A stretch of DNA of 64,000 nucleotides. Source: Rhodovulum bhavnagarense (GTDB lineage Bacteria > Pseudomonadota > Alphaproteobacteria > Rhodobacterales > Rhodobacteraceae). How positions within the stretch are numbered: the stretch's first letter is position 1; the number at the start of each line of letters is the position of its first letter. A model generated the notes under the pieces. The model was not told where the DNA came from. It searched no databases and saw only the letters and a list, made by a program, of their open reading frames with translations. Of this stretch, positions 38,310 to 46,686 are shown piece by piece. A program made the position numbers and the translations under genes. The DNA lies in contig NZ_SLXU01000003.1 of NCBI RefSeq assembly GCF_004343505.1, positions 62,001-126,000 on the forward strand. The letters are read 5' to 3'.

Positions 38310-39579
38310 AGGTGCGTTGCTGGCGCTGCCCTATCTTTTCGAGTTCTGGGCGTTGCCGCATCAGCTTCCGCCCGAGGGTGAATGGCGGTCTTGGGTGATC
38401 ATGGGCGGGCGCGGTGCGGGCAAGACGCGTGCAGGGGCTGAATGGGTCCGTGCGCAGGTCGAGGGCGCGCGGCCTATGGATGTCGGGTCTGCCCGTCGTG
38501 TCGCACTGGTTGGTGAGACGGTGGACCAGGTCCGCGAGGTCATGGTTTTGGGCGATAGCGGGCTATTGGCCTGTTCGCCCCCTGACAGGCGCCCCAAATG
38601 GGAGGCCACGCGAAGACGCCTGGTCTGGCCGAACGGGGCAGTGGCGCAGGTGTTTTCCGCCCACGACCCCGAAAGCCTGCGTGGCCCACAATTCGATGCG
38701 GCCTGGTCGGACGAACTGGCCAAGTGGAAAAAGGCCGAGGAGACATGGGATATGCTTCAATTTGGGCTCCGGCTCGGGGCCAATCCCCGGCAGTGCATCA
38801 CGACGACCCCGCGCAATGTGGGCATTTTACGAACCATCCTTGCCAGTCCATCAACGGTGGTGACCCATGCCCCTACCGAGGCCAACCGGGCAAACTTGGC
38901 CGAGAGCTTCCTGGAGGAGGTGCGTGCCCGCTATGCCGGATCGCGCCTGGGGCGGCAGGAACTGGACGGTGTGCTGCTGGACGAAGCGGAAGGAGCGTTG
39001 TGGACGCCGAAGGGACTGGATCGTATCCGGATGGAGGCGCCACCCGGTTTTGACCGTATCGTGGTCGCGGTCGATCCGCCGGTGACCGGCCATCGCGGAT
39101 CGGATGAATGCGGCATCGTGGTGGCCGGGGCAATCACGAGGGGCGCGGCGTCGCAGTGGCGGGCAGTGGTTATCGAAGATGCAAGCGTGACGGGGGCTGC
39201 CCCTGCCGTATGGGCAGAGGCGGCGATTGCCGCGATGGAGAGGCACGGAGCGGAACGGTTGGTCGCCGAAGTCAACCAGGGGGGCGACCTGGTGGAAAGT
39301 GTGATCCGGCAGATCGACCCCTTGGTGCCGTTTCGCGCTGTTCGCGCGTCGCGAGGTAAGGTCGCGCGCGCCGAACCGGTGGCCGCGCTTTACGAACAGG
39401 GTCGTGTTGGGCATCTTCGCGGGCTGGAGACTTTGGAGGAACAGATGTGCCGGATGACCGCGCGTGGTTACGAGGGGCGGGGGAGTCCTGATCGCGTGGA
39501 TGCGCTGGTATGGGCCATCCATGACCTGATGATCGCGCCGGCGGCGCAGTGGCGGCGTCCCCGCGTGCGCGGGCTGTAG
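38209..39579 (+). CDS. g2: GTA g2, large terminase (TerL)
   Basis: A 456-residue DNA-packaging motor. ATPase domain: Walker A GGRGAGKTRAGAEWVRAQV near residue 66, Walker B-like FDAAWSDELAKW near residue 165, coupling motif ITTTPRNV. Nuclease domain: VAVDPPVTGHRGSDECGIV near residue 287 and DRVDALVWAIHDL near the C-terminus supply the acidic residues. The start is uncertain: ATG at 38209 is used; a TTG at 38167 with a better ribosome site (AAAGGG) and an ATG at 38152 are alternatives. Confidence 0.93.
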   Translation: MRSTLTGPVLKSGADWIACAPRADQEKFLEGLSEGALLALPYLFEFWALPHQLPPEGEWRSWVIMGGRGAGKTRAGAEWVRAQVEGARPMDVGSARRVALVGETVDQVREVMVLGDSGLLACSPPDRRPKWEATRRRLVWPNGAVAQVFSAHDPESLRGPQFDAAWSDELAKWKKAEETWDMLQFGLRLGANPRQCITTTPRNVGILRTILASPSTVVTHAPTEANRANLAESFLEEVRARYAGSRLGRQELDGVLLDEAEGALWTPKGLDRIRMEAPPGFDRIVVAVDPPVTGHRGSDECGIVVAGAITRGAASQWRAVVIEDASVTGAAPAVWAEAAIAAMERHGAERLVAEVNQGGDLVESVIRQIDPLVPFRAVRASRGKVARAEPVAALYEQGRVGHLRGLETLEEQMCRMTARGYEGRGSPDRVDALVWAIHDLMIAPAAQWRRPRVRGL

Positions 39580-39625
39580 GTCGCGGCACCGGGCCTTTGC
39601 GCCCGGCTGACATGAAAAAAGAGCG

Positions 39626-39661
39626 AAACCCGCCCCGGGGCATCCCGGCGGCGGGTTTTTT
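39626..39661 (+). terminator. Intrinsic terminator inside the GTA cluster, between g2 and g3
   Basis: AAACCCGCC pairs with GGCGGGTTT, with a nested CCGGG-GCAT-CCCGG extending the stem (one bulged C), then TTTTTT. This is as strong as any terminator in the window and lies 46 bases after g2 and 50 bases before g3. Confidence 0.9.
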
Positions 39662-39711
39662 CTGGCCTCCCGCCGGGGCGCGCGGGCCAAGACAACCGAG
39701 GGAGTTGCTGC

Positions 39712-40887
39712 ATGAATCTCAATATCTTTCGTCGTGCAGACCAAGATGTGCCCGAGGTCAAGGCCTCGGCTACGGGACCGGTGATCGCCTGGGCGGGGGG
39801 CGTGCGGGTGGCCTGGACGCCACGCGATGCGGTCTCGTTGACGAAAAGCGGCTTTAGTGGGAACCCGATCGGGTTTCGCGTCGTCAAGCTGATCGCCGAA
39901 GCAGCGGCCGCGCTGCCGCTGGTCTGCCAGGATGCCGAGCGGCGTTACGATACCCATCCGGTGCTGGACCTGATCGCGCGGCCCAACACCGCGCAGGGCC
40001 GTGCTGAGCTGTTCGAGGCCCTTTATGGTCAGCTTTTGTTGACCGGGAATGCCTATCTTGAGGCGGTCGGAGGAGAGGGTGGACTGCCGTTTGAGTTGCA
40101 TGTCCTCCGCTCGGACCGGGTGCAACTGGTGCCCGGGCCTGATGGCTGGCCGGTGGCCTATGATTACGCGGTTGGCGGGCGCAAACACCGGTTCGCGATG
40201 ACAGGCGAGGCGCCGCCGATCTGTCATATCAAGAGCTTTCATCCGCAAGACGATCATTACGGGCTGTCGCCGATGCAGGCGGCGGCGGTGGCGGTGGATG
40301 TGCATAACGCTGCGGCGCGATGGTCAAAGGCGTTGTTGGACAACGCGGCCCGACCCTCTGGTGCGATCGTCTATCGCGGCAGTGACGGGCAAGGTGCGCT
40401 GTCCGAGGAACAATATTCCCGGTTACAGGACGAGATGATCGCCTATCACCAGGGGGCGGCCAATGCCGGGCGGCCGATGCTGCTGGAGGGCGGGCTGGAC
40501 TGGAAGCCGATGGGCTTTTCGCCCTCGGACATGGAGTTTCAGAAGACCAAGGAGGCGGCCGCGCGCGAAATCGCGGTGGCCTTCGGGGTGCCGCCGATGC
40601 TGTTGGGCATTCCGGGCGATGCGACCTATGCAAATTATCAGGAGGCTAACCGCGCCTTTTATCGGCTGACGGTGCTGCCGCTGGTGTCGAAGGTTACGGC
40701 GGCTTTGGCCGGTTTCCTCGGCCGCTTTGCAGGGCGGGACGTGGCTCTTGCCCCGGATCTGGACCATGTGCCGGCGCTGGCCATCGAGCGCGAGGCGCAA
40801 TGGCGGCGTGTCGCGGCGGCGGCTTTCCTGACCGAGGATGAAAAGCGCGCGCTGCTGGGGCTGCCACCCCGGCCGGAGGGCGCATGA
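39712..40887 (+). CDS. g3: GTA g3, HK97-family portal protein
   Basis: A 391-residue portal, the dodecameric channel at the head vertex. HK97-portal blocks: GNPIGFRVVKLIAEAAAALPL near residue 44, YGQLLLTGNAYLEAVGGEGG near 105, HIKSFHPQDDHYGLSPMQAA near 171, and GVPPMLLGIPGDATYANYQEA near 296. Good ribosome site GAGGGAG before the ATG. Its end overlaps g3.5 by four bases. Confidence 0.95.
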   Translation: MNLNIFRRADQDVPEVKASATGPVIAWAGGVRVAWTPRDAVSLTKSGFSGNPIGFRVVKLIAEAAAALPLVCQDAERRYDTHPVLDLIARPNTAQGRAELFEALYGQLLLTGNAYLEAVGGEGGLPFELHVLRSDRVQLVPGPDGWPVAYDYAVGGRKHRFAMTGEAPPICHIKSFHPQDDHYGLSPMQAAAVAVDVHNAAARWSKALLDNAARPSGAIVYRGSDGQGALSEEQYSRLQDEMIAYHQGAANAGRPMLLEGGLDWKPMGFSPSDMEFQKTKEAAAREIAVAFGVPPMLLGIPGDATYANYQEANRAFYRLTVLPLVSKVTAALAGFLGRFAGRDVALAPDLDHVPALAIEREAQWRRVAAAAFLTEDEKRALLGLPPRPEGA

Positions 40888-41126
40888 GCGCCGCGGCAGA
40901 GCGGACCGGTTCGCGCTTTCTCTATGCGCCTTTCGAGGTGGCGAACGAACGGATCGACGCCAACCAGCGGGTGATGGAGGCGCGCTGGGCGGCGCTGGAA
41001 TTCCGGCTAGCGCGGATCGAGGAGACGCTGGAGCGACTGGAAAAACGGATGTGGCTGACCGTCTACGGCGTGGTGGCGGTCATCCTGGCAGAGGGCGCGG
41101 CATCGGTGCTGGCGCTGACGCCATGA
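40884..41126 (+). CDS. g3.5: GTA g3.5 small coiled-coil membrane protein
   Basis: An 80-residue protein: an N-terminal stretch, a coiled coil (NQRVMEARWAALEFRLARI, EETLERLEKRM) and one C-terminal membrane helix (WLTVYGVVAVILAEGAASVLAL). The same architecture and position are seen in RcGTA ORFg3.5, whose role is unsettled. Overlaps portal and abuts the protease gene. Confidence 0.85.
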   Translation: MSAAAERTGSRFLYAPFEVANERIDANQRVMEARWAALEFRLARIEETLERLEKRMWLTVYGVVAVILAEGAASVLALTP

Positions 41127-41140
41127 CAAGGGGAGATGCG

Positions 41141-41704
41141 ATGATCCAAAACGATTTGGGCGCCGGGCTGGAACGCAAGTTCTGTACGCCTGGTGCGCCC
41201 TTGCGCCTGAGCGATGGCGCGGTGATCGCAGGTTATGCCTCGCTGTTCGGCACGCCGGACCAGGGCGGCGATATCGTGGAGCGGGGGGCCTATGGCGCCA
41301 GCCTCAAACGGCTGGCTGCCGATGGGCGCCAGGTCAAGCTGTTATGGCAGCACGATCCGGCCCAGCCGATCGGCGTCTGGGACGAGGTGCGCGAAGACGA
41401 TCGCGGGCTGTTCGTAAAGGGCCGCCTTTTGATCGAGGTCGAACGGGGCCGAGAGGCGGCCGCGCTGATATCGGCTGGTGCGATTGACGGGTTGTCGATC
41501 GGCTATCGGACCCGGCGCGCGGGCAAGGATGCAAGCGGGCGCAGGCTCTTGTCGGAACTGGAGCTTTGGGAGGTGTCCGTGGTGACCTTTCCGATGCTTG
41601 CAGAGGCGCGCGTCGGGGCCAAGGCCGAAGACGGGGCCGAGGCGCTGTGGCGCGAGATGGCGCAGGCGTTGGACGGCGCCCGCCGCGTGCTGGCGGGCGC
41701 ATGA
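41141..41704 (+). CDS. g4: GTA g4, HK97-family prohead protease
   Basis: A 187-residue maturation protease. GYASLFGTPDQGGDIVERGA near residue 28, the catalytic histidine in LLWQHDPAQPIGVWDE near residue 70 and the serine in AGAIDGLSIGYRTRR near residue 117. The ATG at 41141 is chosen for its ribosome site (GGGGAG, seven bases upstream); an ATG at 41123 overlapping the g3.5 stop is also possible. Confidence 0.92.
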   Translation: MIQNDLGAGLERKFCTPGAPLRLSDGAVIAGYASLFGTPDQGGDIVERGAYGASLKRLAADGRQVKLLWQHDPAQPIGVWDEVREDDRGLFVKGRLLIEVERGREAAALISAGAIDGLSIGYRTRRAGKDASGRRLLSELELWEVSVVTFPMLAEARVGAKAEDGAEALWREMAQALDGARRVLAGA

Positions 41705-41742
41705 GCGCCGGCCGAACCGGATCGATCCCAGGGGAGAAGGAC

Positions 41743-42936
41743 ATGACGCAACATCAGACGAGGGCCATCGCAGGAGATGAGCCCACGATGGAAATGAAAC
41801 AGGCTTTAAACGGGTTTCTGAATGATTTCAGAAAGTTCCAGGCCGATATGAAATCCAGGATTCAACAACAGGAAGAGCGATTGACCATGCTGGACCGTAA
41901 AACCCACCTCAAGGCCACCGCGGGGCGTCCTGCGCTGTCGGCGGCGGTTGCCCATGATGTGCCGCATCTCAAAGCTTTTGGCGCATACCTGCGCACCGGT
42001 GACGACGATGGGTTGCGCAGCCTCGAATTCGAGGGCAAGGCGCTGTCTTCTGCGGTGGCAGCCGATGGCGGCTATCTGGTCGATCCGCAGACGGCAGAGA
42101 CGATCCGCTCGGTTTTGACATCGACCGCCTCTCTGCGCGCGGTGGCGCAAGTTGTGACGGTCGAGGCGACCTCTTATGACGTGCTGGTCGATCATAGCGA
42201 CATTGGCTCGGGCTGGGCCAGCGAGACTGCGGCCCAGATCGAGACCGACACCCCGCAGATCGAACGTGTCACGATCCCGCTCCACGAGCTATCGGCGATG
42301 CCAAAGGCCAGCCAGCGGCTGCTGGATGACAGCGCCTTCGATATCGAGGGCTGGCTTGCGGGCCGGATCGCTGATCGTTTCGCACGGGCTGAGGCGGCTG
42401 CCTTTATCCTGGGCGACGGTGTGGACAAGCCCACCGGCATACTGGCCCATCCTCAGGTGGAAGACAGCGCCTGGGATTGGGGGGCGCTGGGCTATATCGC
42501 GACCGGCACGGTAGGCGATTTCGATGCGGTCAACCCCGCCGATGCGGTCCTTGACCTGGTTTATGCGCTGGGAGCCGAATACCGGGCGAATGCAAGCTTC
42601 GTGATGAATTCCAAGACCGCGGGCACGGTGCGCAAGATGAAGGATGCCGATGGCCGCTTCTTGTGGTCGGACGGTCTGGCTGCGGGGGAACCCGCGCGGC
42701 TTCTGGGCTATCCGGTTCTGGTTGCCGAGGACATGCCCGATATCGCTGCGGGCTCGGTTGCGATTGCCTTTGGCGATTTTCGTGCGGGCTATACCGTGGC
42801 CGAGCGCCCCGATCTGCGGGTGCTGCGCGATCCGTTCTCGGCCAAGCCGCACGTTTTGTTCTATGCCACCCGGCGGGTTGGCGGCGATGTCAGCGATTTC
42901 GCCGCGATCAAGCTGCTGAAATTCTCGGCGAGCTAG
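41743..42936 (+). CDS. g5: GTA g5, major capsid protein
   Basis: A 397-residue HK97-fold capsid protein. The first roughly 100 residues form the helical scaffolding part removed by g4 (MKQALNGFLNDFRKFQADMK). The mature part starts near GRPALSAAVAHDVP and has the P-domain/E-loop landmarks AADGGYLVDPQTAETI, SETAAQIETDTPQIERVTIP, EAAAFILGDGVDKPTGIL. The ATG at 41743 has GGGGAGAAGG before it; an earlier ATG at 41701 overlaps the g4 stop. Confidence 0.95.
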   Translation: MTQHQTRAIAGDEPTMEMKQALNGFLNDFRKFQADMKSRIQQQEERLTMLDRKTHLKATAGRPALSAAVAHDVPHLKAFGAYLRTGDDDGLRSLEFEGKALSSAVAADGGYLVDPQTAETIRSVLTSTASLRAVAQVVTVEATSYDVLVDHSDIGSGWASETAAQIETDTPQIERVTIPLHELSAMPKASQRLLDDSAFDIEGWLAGRIADRFARAEAAAFILGDGVDKPTGILAHPQVEDSAWDWGALGYIATGTVGDFDAVNPADAVLDLVYALGAEYRANASFVMNSKTAGTVRKMKDADGRFLWSDGLAAGEPARLLGYPVLVAEDMPDIAAGSVAIAFGDFRAGYTVAERPDLRVLRDPFSAKPHVLFYATRRVGGDVSDFAAIKLLKFSAS

Positions 42937-42976
42937 GCCGCAAGGCTCGCGCCGCTCCGTCAGGACGTGGTGCTGC

Positions 42977-43039
42977 CACGCGCCGGTAAACCGGTCCGTT
43001 GCGTTTTTCCCCTTTTCGGGGCGGCCGGACCGGCGCGTG
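42977..43039 (+). repeat. Nested alternative stem-loops between capsid gene and g6
   Basis: An 11-bp perfect stem (42977-42987 with 43029-43039) competes for the same right arm with an 8-bp stem (CCGGTCCG 42991-42998 with CGGACCGG 43026-43033). A small CCCC-TTTTC-GGGG loop lies inside. It follows the gene of the most abundant GTA protein. Confidence 0.6.
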
Positions 43040-43068
43040 TTTCCAAATCGCCAAAGGGGGAGCGGAGA

Positions 43069-43677
43069 ATGTGCAACATGATGCTGATCGAGCAGACCAC
43101 TGTGCCCATGGAGGCACTGCCGCTGAAGCGTTTCAAGGACCATTTGCGATTGGGCACCGGGTTTGCCGATGACGATGCGCAGGATCTCTTGCTCGAGGCG
43201 TTATTGCGTGCCGCGATCGGGGCGATAGAGGGGCGCACGGGCAAGGTGCTGCTGGTCCGGAGTTTCACCTGGACGGTGATGGCCTGGCGCGAGGCTGGAC
43301 GCCAATCGCTGCCGGTTGCCCCGGTGAGCGCGATTACCGAGTTGCGAGTTCTTGACCGCCTTGGGGCTGCGCAGGTGATTGACCCGGAGGCCTATCTGAT
43401 GGTGCGGGACACACACCGCCCGCGGCTGGCTGCAAGCGGTATGCTCTTGCCACAGATACCGCTTGGGGGCCGGGCAGAAGTCGATTTCGAGGCCGGGTTC
43501 GGAGTGGATTGGGCAGCGGTACCCGCGGATCTCGCCCAAGCGGTTTTTCTGCTGGCGGCACACTACCACGAGCACCGCCACGAGGCCGCGCTTGGCGATG
43601 GCGCAATGCCTTTCGGGGTCATGGCGCTGCTGGAGCGCTGGCGCACGGTGCGCGTTCTGGGCGGGGGCGCGACATGA
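43069..43677 (+). CDS. g6: GTA g6, head-tail connector (adaptor)
   Basis: A 202-residue protein of the gp6-like connector family. LPLKRFKDHLRLGTGFADDD near residue 16, LEALLRAAIGAIEGRTGKVLL near 40, then a beta-rich middle and FLLAAHYHEHRHEAALGDGA near the C-terminus. In RcGTA this protein forms the ring between portal and tail. The ATG at 43069 has a clear ribosome site (GGGGGAGCGGAG). It overlaps g7 by four bases. Confidence 0.88.
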   Translation: MCNMMLIEQTTVPMEALPLKRFKDHLRLGTGFADDDAQDLLLEALLRAAIGAIEGRTGKVLLVRSFTWTVMAWREAGRQSLPVAPVSAITELRVLDRLGAAQVIDPEAYLMVRDTHRPRLAASGMLLPQIPLGGRAEVDFEAGFGVDWAAVPADLAQAVFLLAAHYHEHRHEAALGDGAMPFGVMALLERWRTVRVLGGGAT

Positions 43678-44015
43678 GTCCCCCGCGCAGCCTGAGCCGA
43701 CGATTGATTCTGGAAATGCCTGAAAGTGTCGCCGACGGGGCAGGTGGTTATCGGCAGATCTGGATCAAATGCGGCACGCTGTGGGCCGAGGTGACGCCGG
43801 GTTCCGGGGGCGAGCGTGCCGGTCAGGAAGTAACGCTTGCGCGGGTGGCTTACCGGATCGTGGTGCGGGGGGCACCGGTCGGGGCGGCCTCGCGCCCGGC
43901 TCCGGGGCATCGGTTTCGTGAAGGCGCGCGCGTCTTCCTCATCCAGGCGGTGACCGAGGCCGACCCGATGGGGATGTACCTAACCTGTTTTGCCGAAGAG
44001 GAGTGCGCGGCATGA
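43674..44015 (+). CDS. g7: GTA g7, head closure protein (stopper)
   Basis: A 113-residue protein with the phage head-tail joining/closure pattern: LILEMPESVADGAGGYRQIW, WAEVTPGSGGERAGQE, YRIVVRG, and the C-terminal FREGARVFLIQAVTEADPMG. It joins the connector to the tail. Coupled to g6 and g8 by ATGA overlaps. Confidence 0.88.
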   Translation: MSPPRSLSRRLILEMPESVADGAGGYRQIWIKCGTLWAEVTPGSGGERAGQEVTLARVAYRIVVRGAPVGAASRPAPGHRFREGARVFLIQAVTEADPMGMYLTCFAEEECAA

Positions 44016-44422
44016 GCTATCGCACAGGGGCCGCGTTGCAGGCGGCCATCTACGAGCGGTTGGCCGGCGATCCGGGGCTGGGCGCGCTGATCGGGGAGGC
44101 GATCTATGATGCGCTACCCCGGGGAAGCCTGCCGCGCACCTATGTGAGCCTTGGTCCCGAGGACGTGCGCGATGCCTCGGATGCGACGGGGGCGGGTGCC
44201 CTGCATCGCTTCACCGTCTCGGTGATCAGCGATGTGGGTGGGTTTGAAACCGCGAAGGCCGCGGCTGGCGCGGTGTCCGATGCGCTGACCGGTCAGGGGT
44301 TGGAACTGAGCCGCGGTTACCTGGTGCGGCTGAGTTTCGATAGGGCGCGGGCCCGGCGCGTGGGCGCCAAGGACCGCCGCCGCATCGACCTGCGCTTTGT
44401 TGCGCGGGTTGCCGAGGACTGA
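44012..44422 (+). CDS. g8: GTA g8, tail terminator (DUF3168)
   Basis: A 136-residue DUF3168 protein: [20 protein letters not shown] near residue 7, LPRTYVSLGPEDVRDASDA, HRFTVSVISDVGGFETAKA and a beta C-terminus. In RcGTA the homologue caps the tail tube. The ATG at 44012 overlaps the g7 stop. Confidence 0.9.
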   Translation: MSYRTGAALQAAIYERLAGDPGLGALIGEAIYDALPRGSLPRTYVSLGPEDVRDASDATGAGALHRFTVSVISDVGGFETAKAAAGAVSDALTGQGLELSRGYLVRLSFDRARARRVGAKDRRRIDLRFVARVAED

Positions 44423-44443
44423 TTTCCATCTGGAGGAAAACTC

Positions 44444-44857
44444 ATGAGCGTGCAGAGCGGCAAGGATCTACTGATAAAGCTTGACCTGACTGGTGATGGC
44501 CAGTTCGAGACCATCGCAGGGTTGAGGGCCACCAGGATCAGCTTCAATGCCGAGACGGTGGACGTGACAAGCCTGGAAAGCCAGGGCGGCTGGCGCGAAC
44601 TTCTGGCTGGCGCCGGTGTGAAAACGGCTGCGATCTCGGGGTCGGGCGTGTTTCGCGATGCGGGAACGGATGAACGCGCGCGGCAGGTTTTCTTTGACGG
44701 TGAAACGCCGGATTTTCAGGTCATCATCCCTGATTTCGGCGTCGTTGAAGGAGCGTTCCAGGTCAGCAGTCTTGAATATTCAGGCAGCCATGATGGTGAG
44801 GCGACTTACGAACTGTCGTTGGCCTCGGCTGGTGCGATCAGTTTCAGGGCGCTGTGA
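44444..44857 (+). CDS. g9: GTA g9, major tail tube protein (TP901-1 family)
   Basis: A 137-residue tail tube subunit: SGKDLLIKLDLTGDGQFETI near residue 4, ISFNAETVDVTSLESQGGWR, SGSGVFRDAGTDERARQ and FQVSSLEYSGSHDGEATYEL. All are hallmarks of the TP901-1 tail-tube family. Ribosome site GGAGG seven bases before ATG. Its stop overlaps the g10 start (TGATG). Confidence 0.93.
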   Translation: MSVQSGKDLLIKLDLTGDGQFETIAGLRATRISFNAETVDVTSLESQGGWRELLAGAGVKTAAISGSGVFRDAGTDERARQVFFDGETPDFQVIIPDFGVVEGAFQVSSLEYSGSHDGEATYELSLASAGAISFRAL

Positions 44858-45192
44858 TGGCCAACCCTCATGCCGGAGAGGTGGCGCTGTTGCTGAATGG
44901 CGAACGGCACGTTCTCAAGTTGACGCTGGGGGCCCTTGCCGAGCTTGAGGCGGCATTGGGCGCAGAGACGCTCGTCGAATTGATCGCGCGGTTCGAGGAG
45001 GGCCAATTTGCCACGCGCGATATGCTGGCACTGGTTCTGGCGGGGCTGCGCGGCGGCGGTTGGCAGGGTAGCACGGCCGATCTGGCCCGTGCCGAGATTG
45101 GCGGCGGGCCGGTGGCAGCCGCGCAGGCGGCGGCGCAGCTCTTGGCGCGGTCATTCACAGTGCCGGAGGCAAAGACGCATGACGGGCTTTGA
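44857..45192 (+). CDS. g10: GTA g10, tail assembly chaperone-like protein
   Basis: A 111-residue protein of the GTA gp10/TAC_11 type: GEVALLLNGERHVLKLTLGA near residue 6, LAELEAALGAETLVELIARF, then a helical C-terminus. Expected to chaperone the tape measure during tail assembly. Start ATG 44857 overlaps the g9 stop. It overlaps g10.1 by 14 bases. Confidence 0.87.
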   Translation: MANPHAGEVALLLNGERHVLKLTLGALAELEAALGAETLVELIARFEEGQFATRDMLALVLAGLRGGGWQGSTADLARAEIGGGPVAAAQAAAQLLARSFTVPEAKTHDGL

Positions 45193-45373
45193 CTGGGGTG
45201 CGCTCATGCGGGCGGGTATCCGGGGACTGGGACTCAAGCCCGCCGAATTCTGGGCGCTGACCCCGGCCGAGTTGATGCTGATGCTGGGGGCTGGCGGTGG
45301 CTCCACGCCGATGACCCGCGCGCGGCTGGAGGAACTGGCCCGCGCCTTTCCCGACCACATGCATAAAGGATAG
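45179..45373 (+). CDS. g10.1: GTA g10.1, second small tail assembly chaperone (TAC_6)
   Basis: A 64-residue protein (MTGFDWGALMRAGIRGLGLK, then PAEFWALTPAELMLMLG, ending LARAFPDHMHKG) with the TAC_6 pattern P-x-x-F-W-x-L-T-P-x-E. As in many siphophages, two small overlapping frames precede the tape measure. The ATG at 45179 lies inside g10 in another frame; the in-frame ORF extending upstream is a shadow. Confidence 0.88.
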   Translation: MTGFDWGALMRAGIRGLGLKPAEFWALTPAELMLMLGAGGGSTPMTRARLEELARAFPDHMHKG

Positions 45374-45376
45374 GCC

Positions 45377-46039
45377 ATGGCGGTGGATGAAGATATCGAC
45401 GGGTTCGCAGCGCAGGTCGAGGCGCTTGAAAGCACCTTGGAGGTTGCGCGGGGCACCACTACGGCCTTTGACCTTGAGCTTTTGCAGATGCGCAAGAGCC
45501 TGACCTTGACCAATGCAGAGGTGGGATCGTTGTCGCGGTCCATCGGGCGGGATTTGCGCAGCGCCTTCGACGGGCTGGTTTTTGACGGTGTGAAGCTGTC
45601 GGATACGTTGCGTGACCTTGCCAGTTCGATACTCGATGCGACCTATTCTGTGGCCGTCAAGCCGGTTCAGGACAGGCTGGGCGGGCTGGTTGCGGGTGGT
45701 ATCGAGGGTCTGATCGGGGCGGCAATTCCTTTTGAGAAGGGGAGCGCCTTTACCCAAGGTCGGGTGATGCCCTTTGCCGATGGCGGCGTGGTCCGTCGGG
45801 CGACCTATTTCCCGATGCGCGGCGGTAGCGGGCTGATGGGCGAGGCCGGGCCAGAGGCCATCCTGCCGCTGGCGCGTGGCGCTGACGGGCGGCTTGGGGT
45901 CAGTTCCGGGGGCGGAGGACGTCCGATCCAGGTGACCATGAACATCTCTACCCCTGATGCAGAGAGCTTTTCCCGAAGCCGCAGCCAGATCGCGGCCGAG
46001 ATGGGGCGGGCGCTGGCCCGCGGACAGCGCAACCGATAA
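45377..46039 (+). CDS. g11: GTA g11, short tail tape measure protein
   Basis: A 220-residue tape measure. An N-terminal coiled coil (FAAQVEALESTLEVARGTTT) is followed by a hydrophobic glycine-rich segment (GGLVAGGIEGLIGAAIPF) and a C-terminal region typical of lambda-type tape measures (FADGGVVRRATYFPMRGG, GLMGEAGPEAILPLARG). The length is short, as expected for the stubby GTA tail compared with 600-1000 residues in siphophages. Confidence 0.9.
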   Translation: MAVDEDIDGFAAQVEALESTLEVARGTTTAFDLELLQMRKSLTLTNAEVGSLSRSIGRDLRSAFDGLVFDGVKLSDTLRDLASSILDATYSVAVKPVQDRLGGLVAGGIEGLIGAAIPFEKGSAFTQGRVMPFADGGVVRRATYFPMRGGSGLMGEAGPEAILPLARGADGRLGVSSGGGGRPIQVTMNISTPDAESFSRSRSQIAAEMGRALARGQRNR

Positions 46040-46053
46040 CGAAAGGGACGATC

Positions 46054-46686
46054 ATGGGGTTTCACGAGGTTCGCTTTCCCGCAAGCCTGAGCTTTGGCTC
46101 TATCGGCGGGCCGGAGCGGCGCACCGAGATCGTGGCGCTTGCCAACGGTTTCGAGGAACGAAATACGCCGTGGGAACATGCACGTCGGCGCTATGACGCT
46201 GGCGTGTCGATGCGATCGCTTGATGATATCGAAGCGTTGATCGCGTTCTTCGAGGCACGGCGTGGTCAGCTTTACGGGTTTCGTTGGAAAGACTGGTCCG
46301 ACTACAAGTCCTGTCCGCCTTCGCGTCAGGTTGCCTTTGACGACCAGGTGATCGCGCTGGGGGATGGCTCAACGCGAGTTTTCCAGTTGTCCAAGACATA
46401 TTCGTCTGGCGCTCAAGGCTATGTGCGCCCCATCGCAAAGCCCGTGGCGGGCACCGTGCGAGTGGGTTTGGATGGGGTCCAACTGACAGATCGGGTGCAT
46501 TTCTCGACCGAACCCGCAACCGGACAGGTGACGCTAAAGGATGCGCCCGATATCGGGGCCGAGGTTACAGCAGGGTTCGAATTCGATGTTCCGGTGCGGT
46601 TCGATACCGACCGAATCCTGACCTCGGTTGCCTCTTTCCGGGCGGGCGACGTGCCCTCGGTACCTGTGGTGGAGTTGAGACTGTGA
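46054..46686 (+). CDS. g12: GTA g12, distal tail protein (DUF2460)
   Basis: A 210-residue DUF2460 protein: FHEVRFPASLSFGSIGGPER at the start, EERNTPWEHARRRYDAGVSM, DIEALIAFFEARRGQLYGFR and the C-terminal VPVVELRL. Forms the distal ring joining tail tube and hub. Overlaps g13 by four bases. Confidence 0.93.
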   Translation: MGFHEVRFPASLSFGSIGGPERRTEIVALANGFEERNTPWEHARRRYDAGVSMRSLDDIEALIAFFEARRGQLYGFRWKDWSDYKSCPPSRQVAFDDQVIALGDGSTRVFQLSKTYSSGAQGYVRPIAKPVAGTVRVGLDGVQLTDRVHFSTEPATGQVTLKDAPDIGAEVTAGFEFDVPVRFDTDRILTSVASFRAGDVPSVPVVELRL

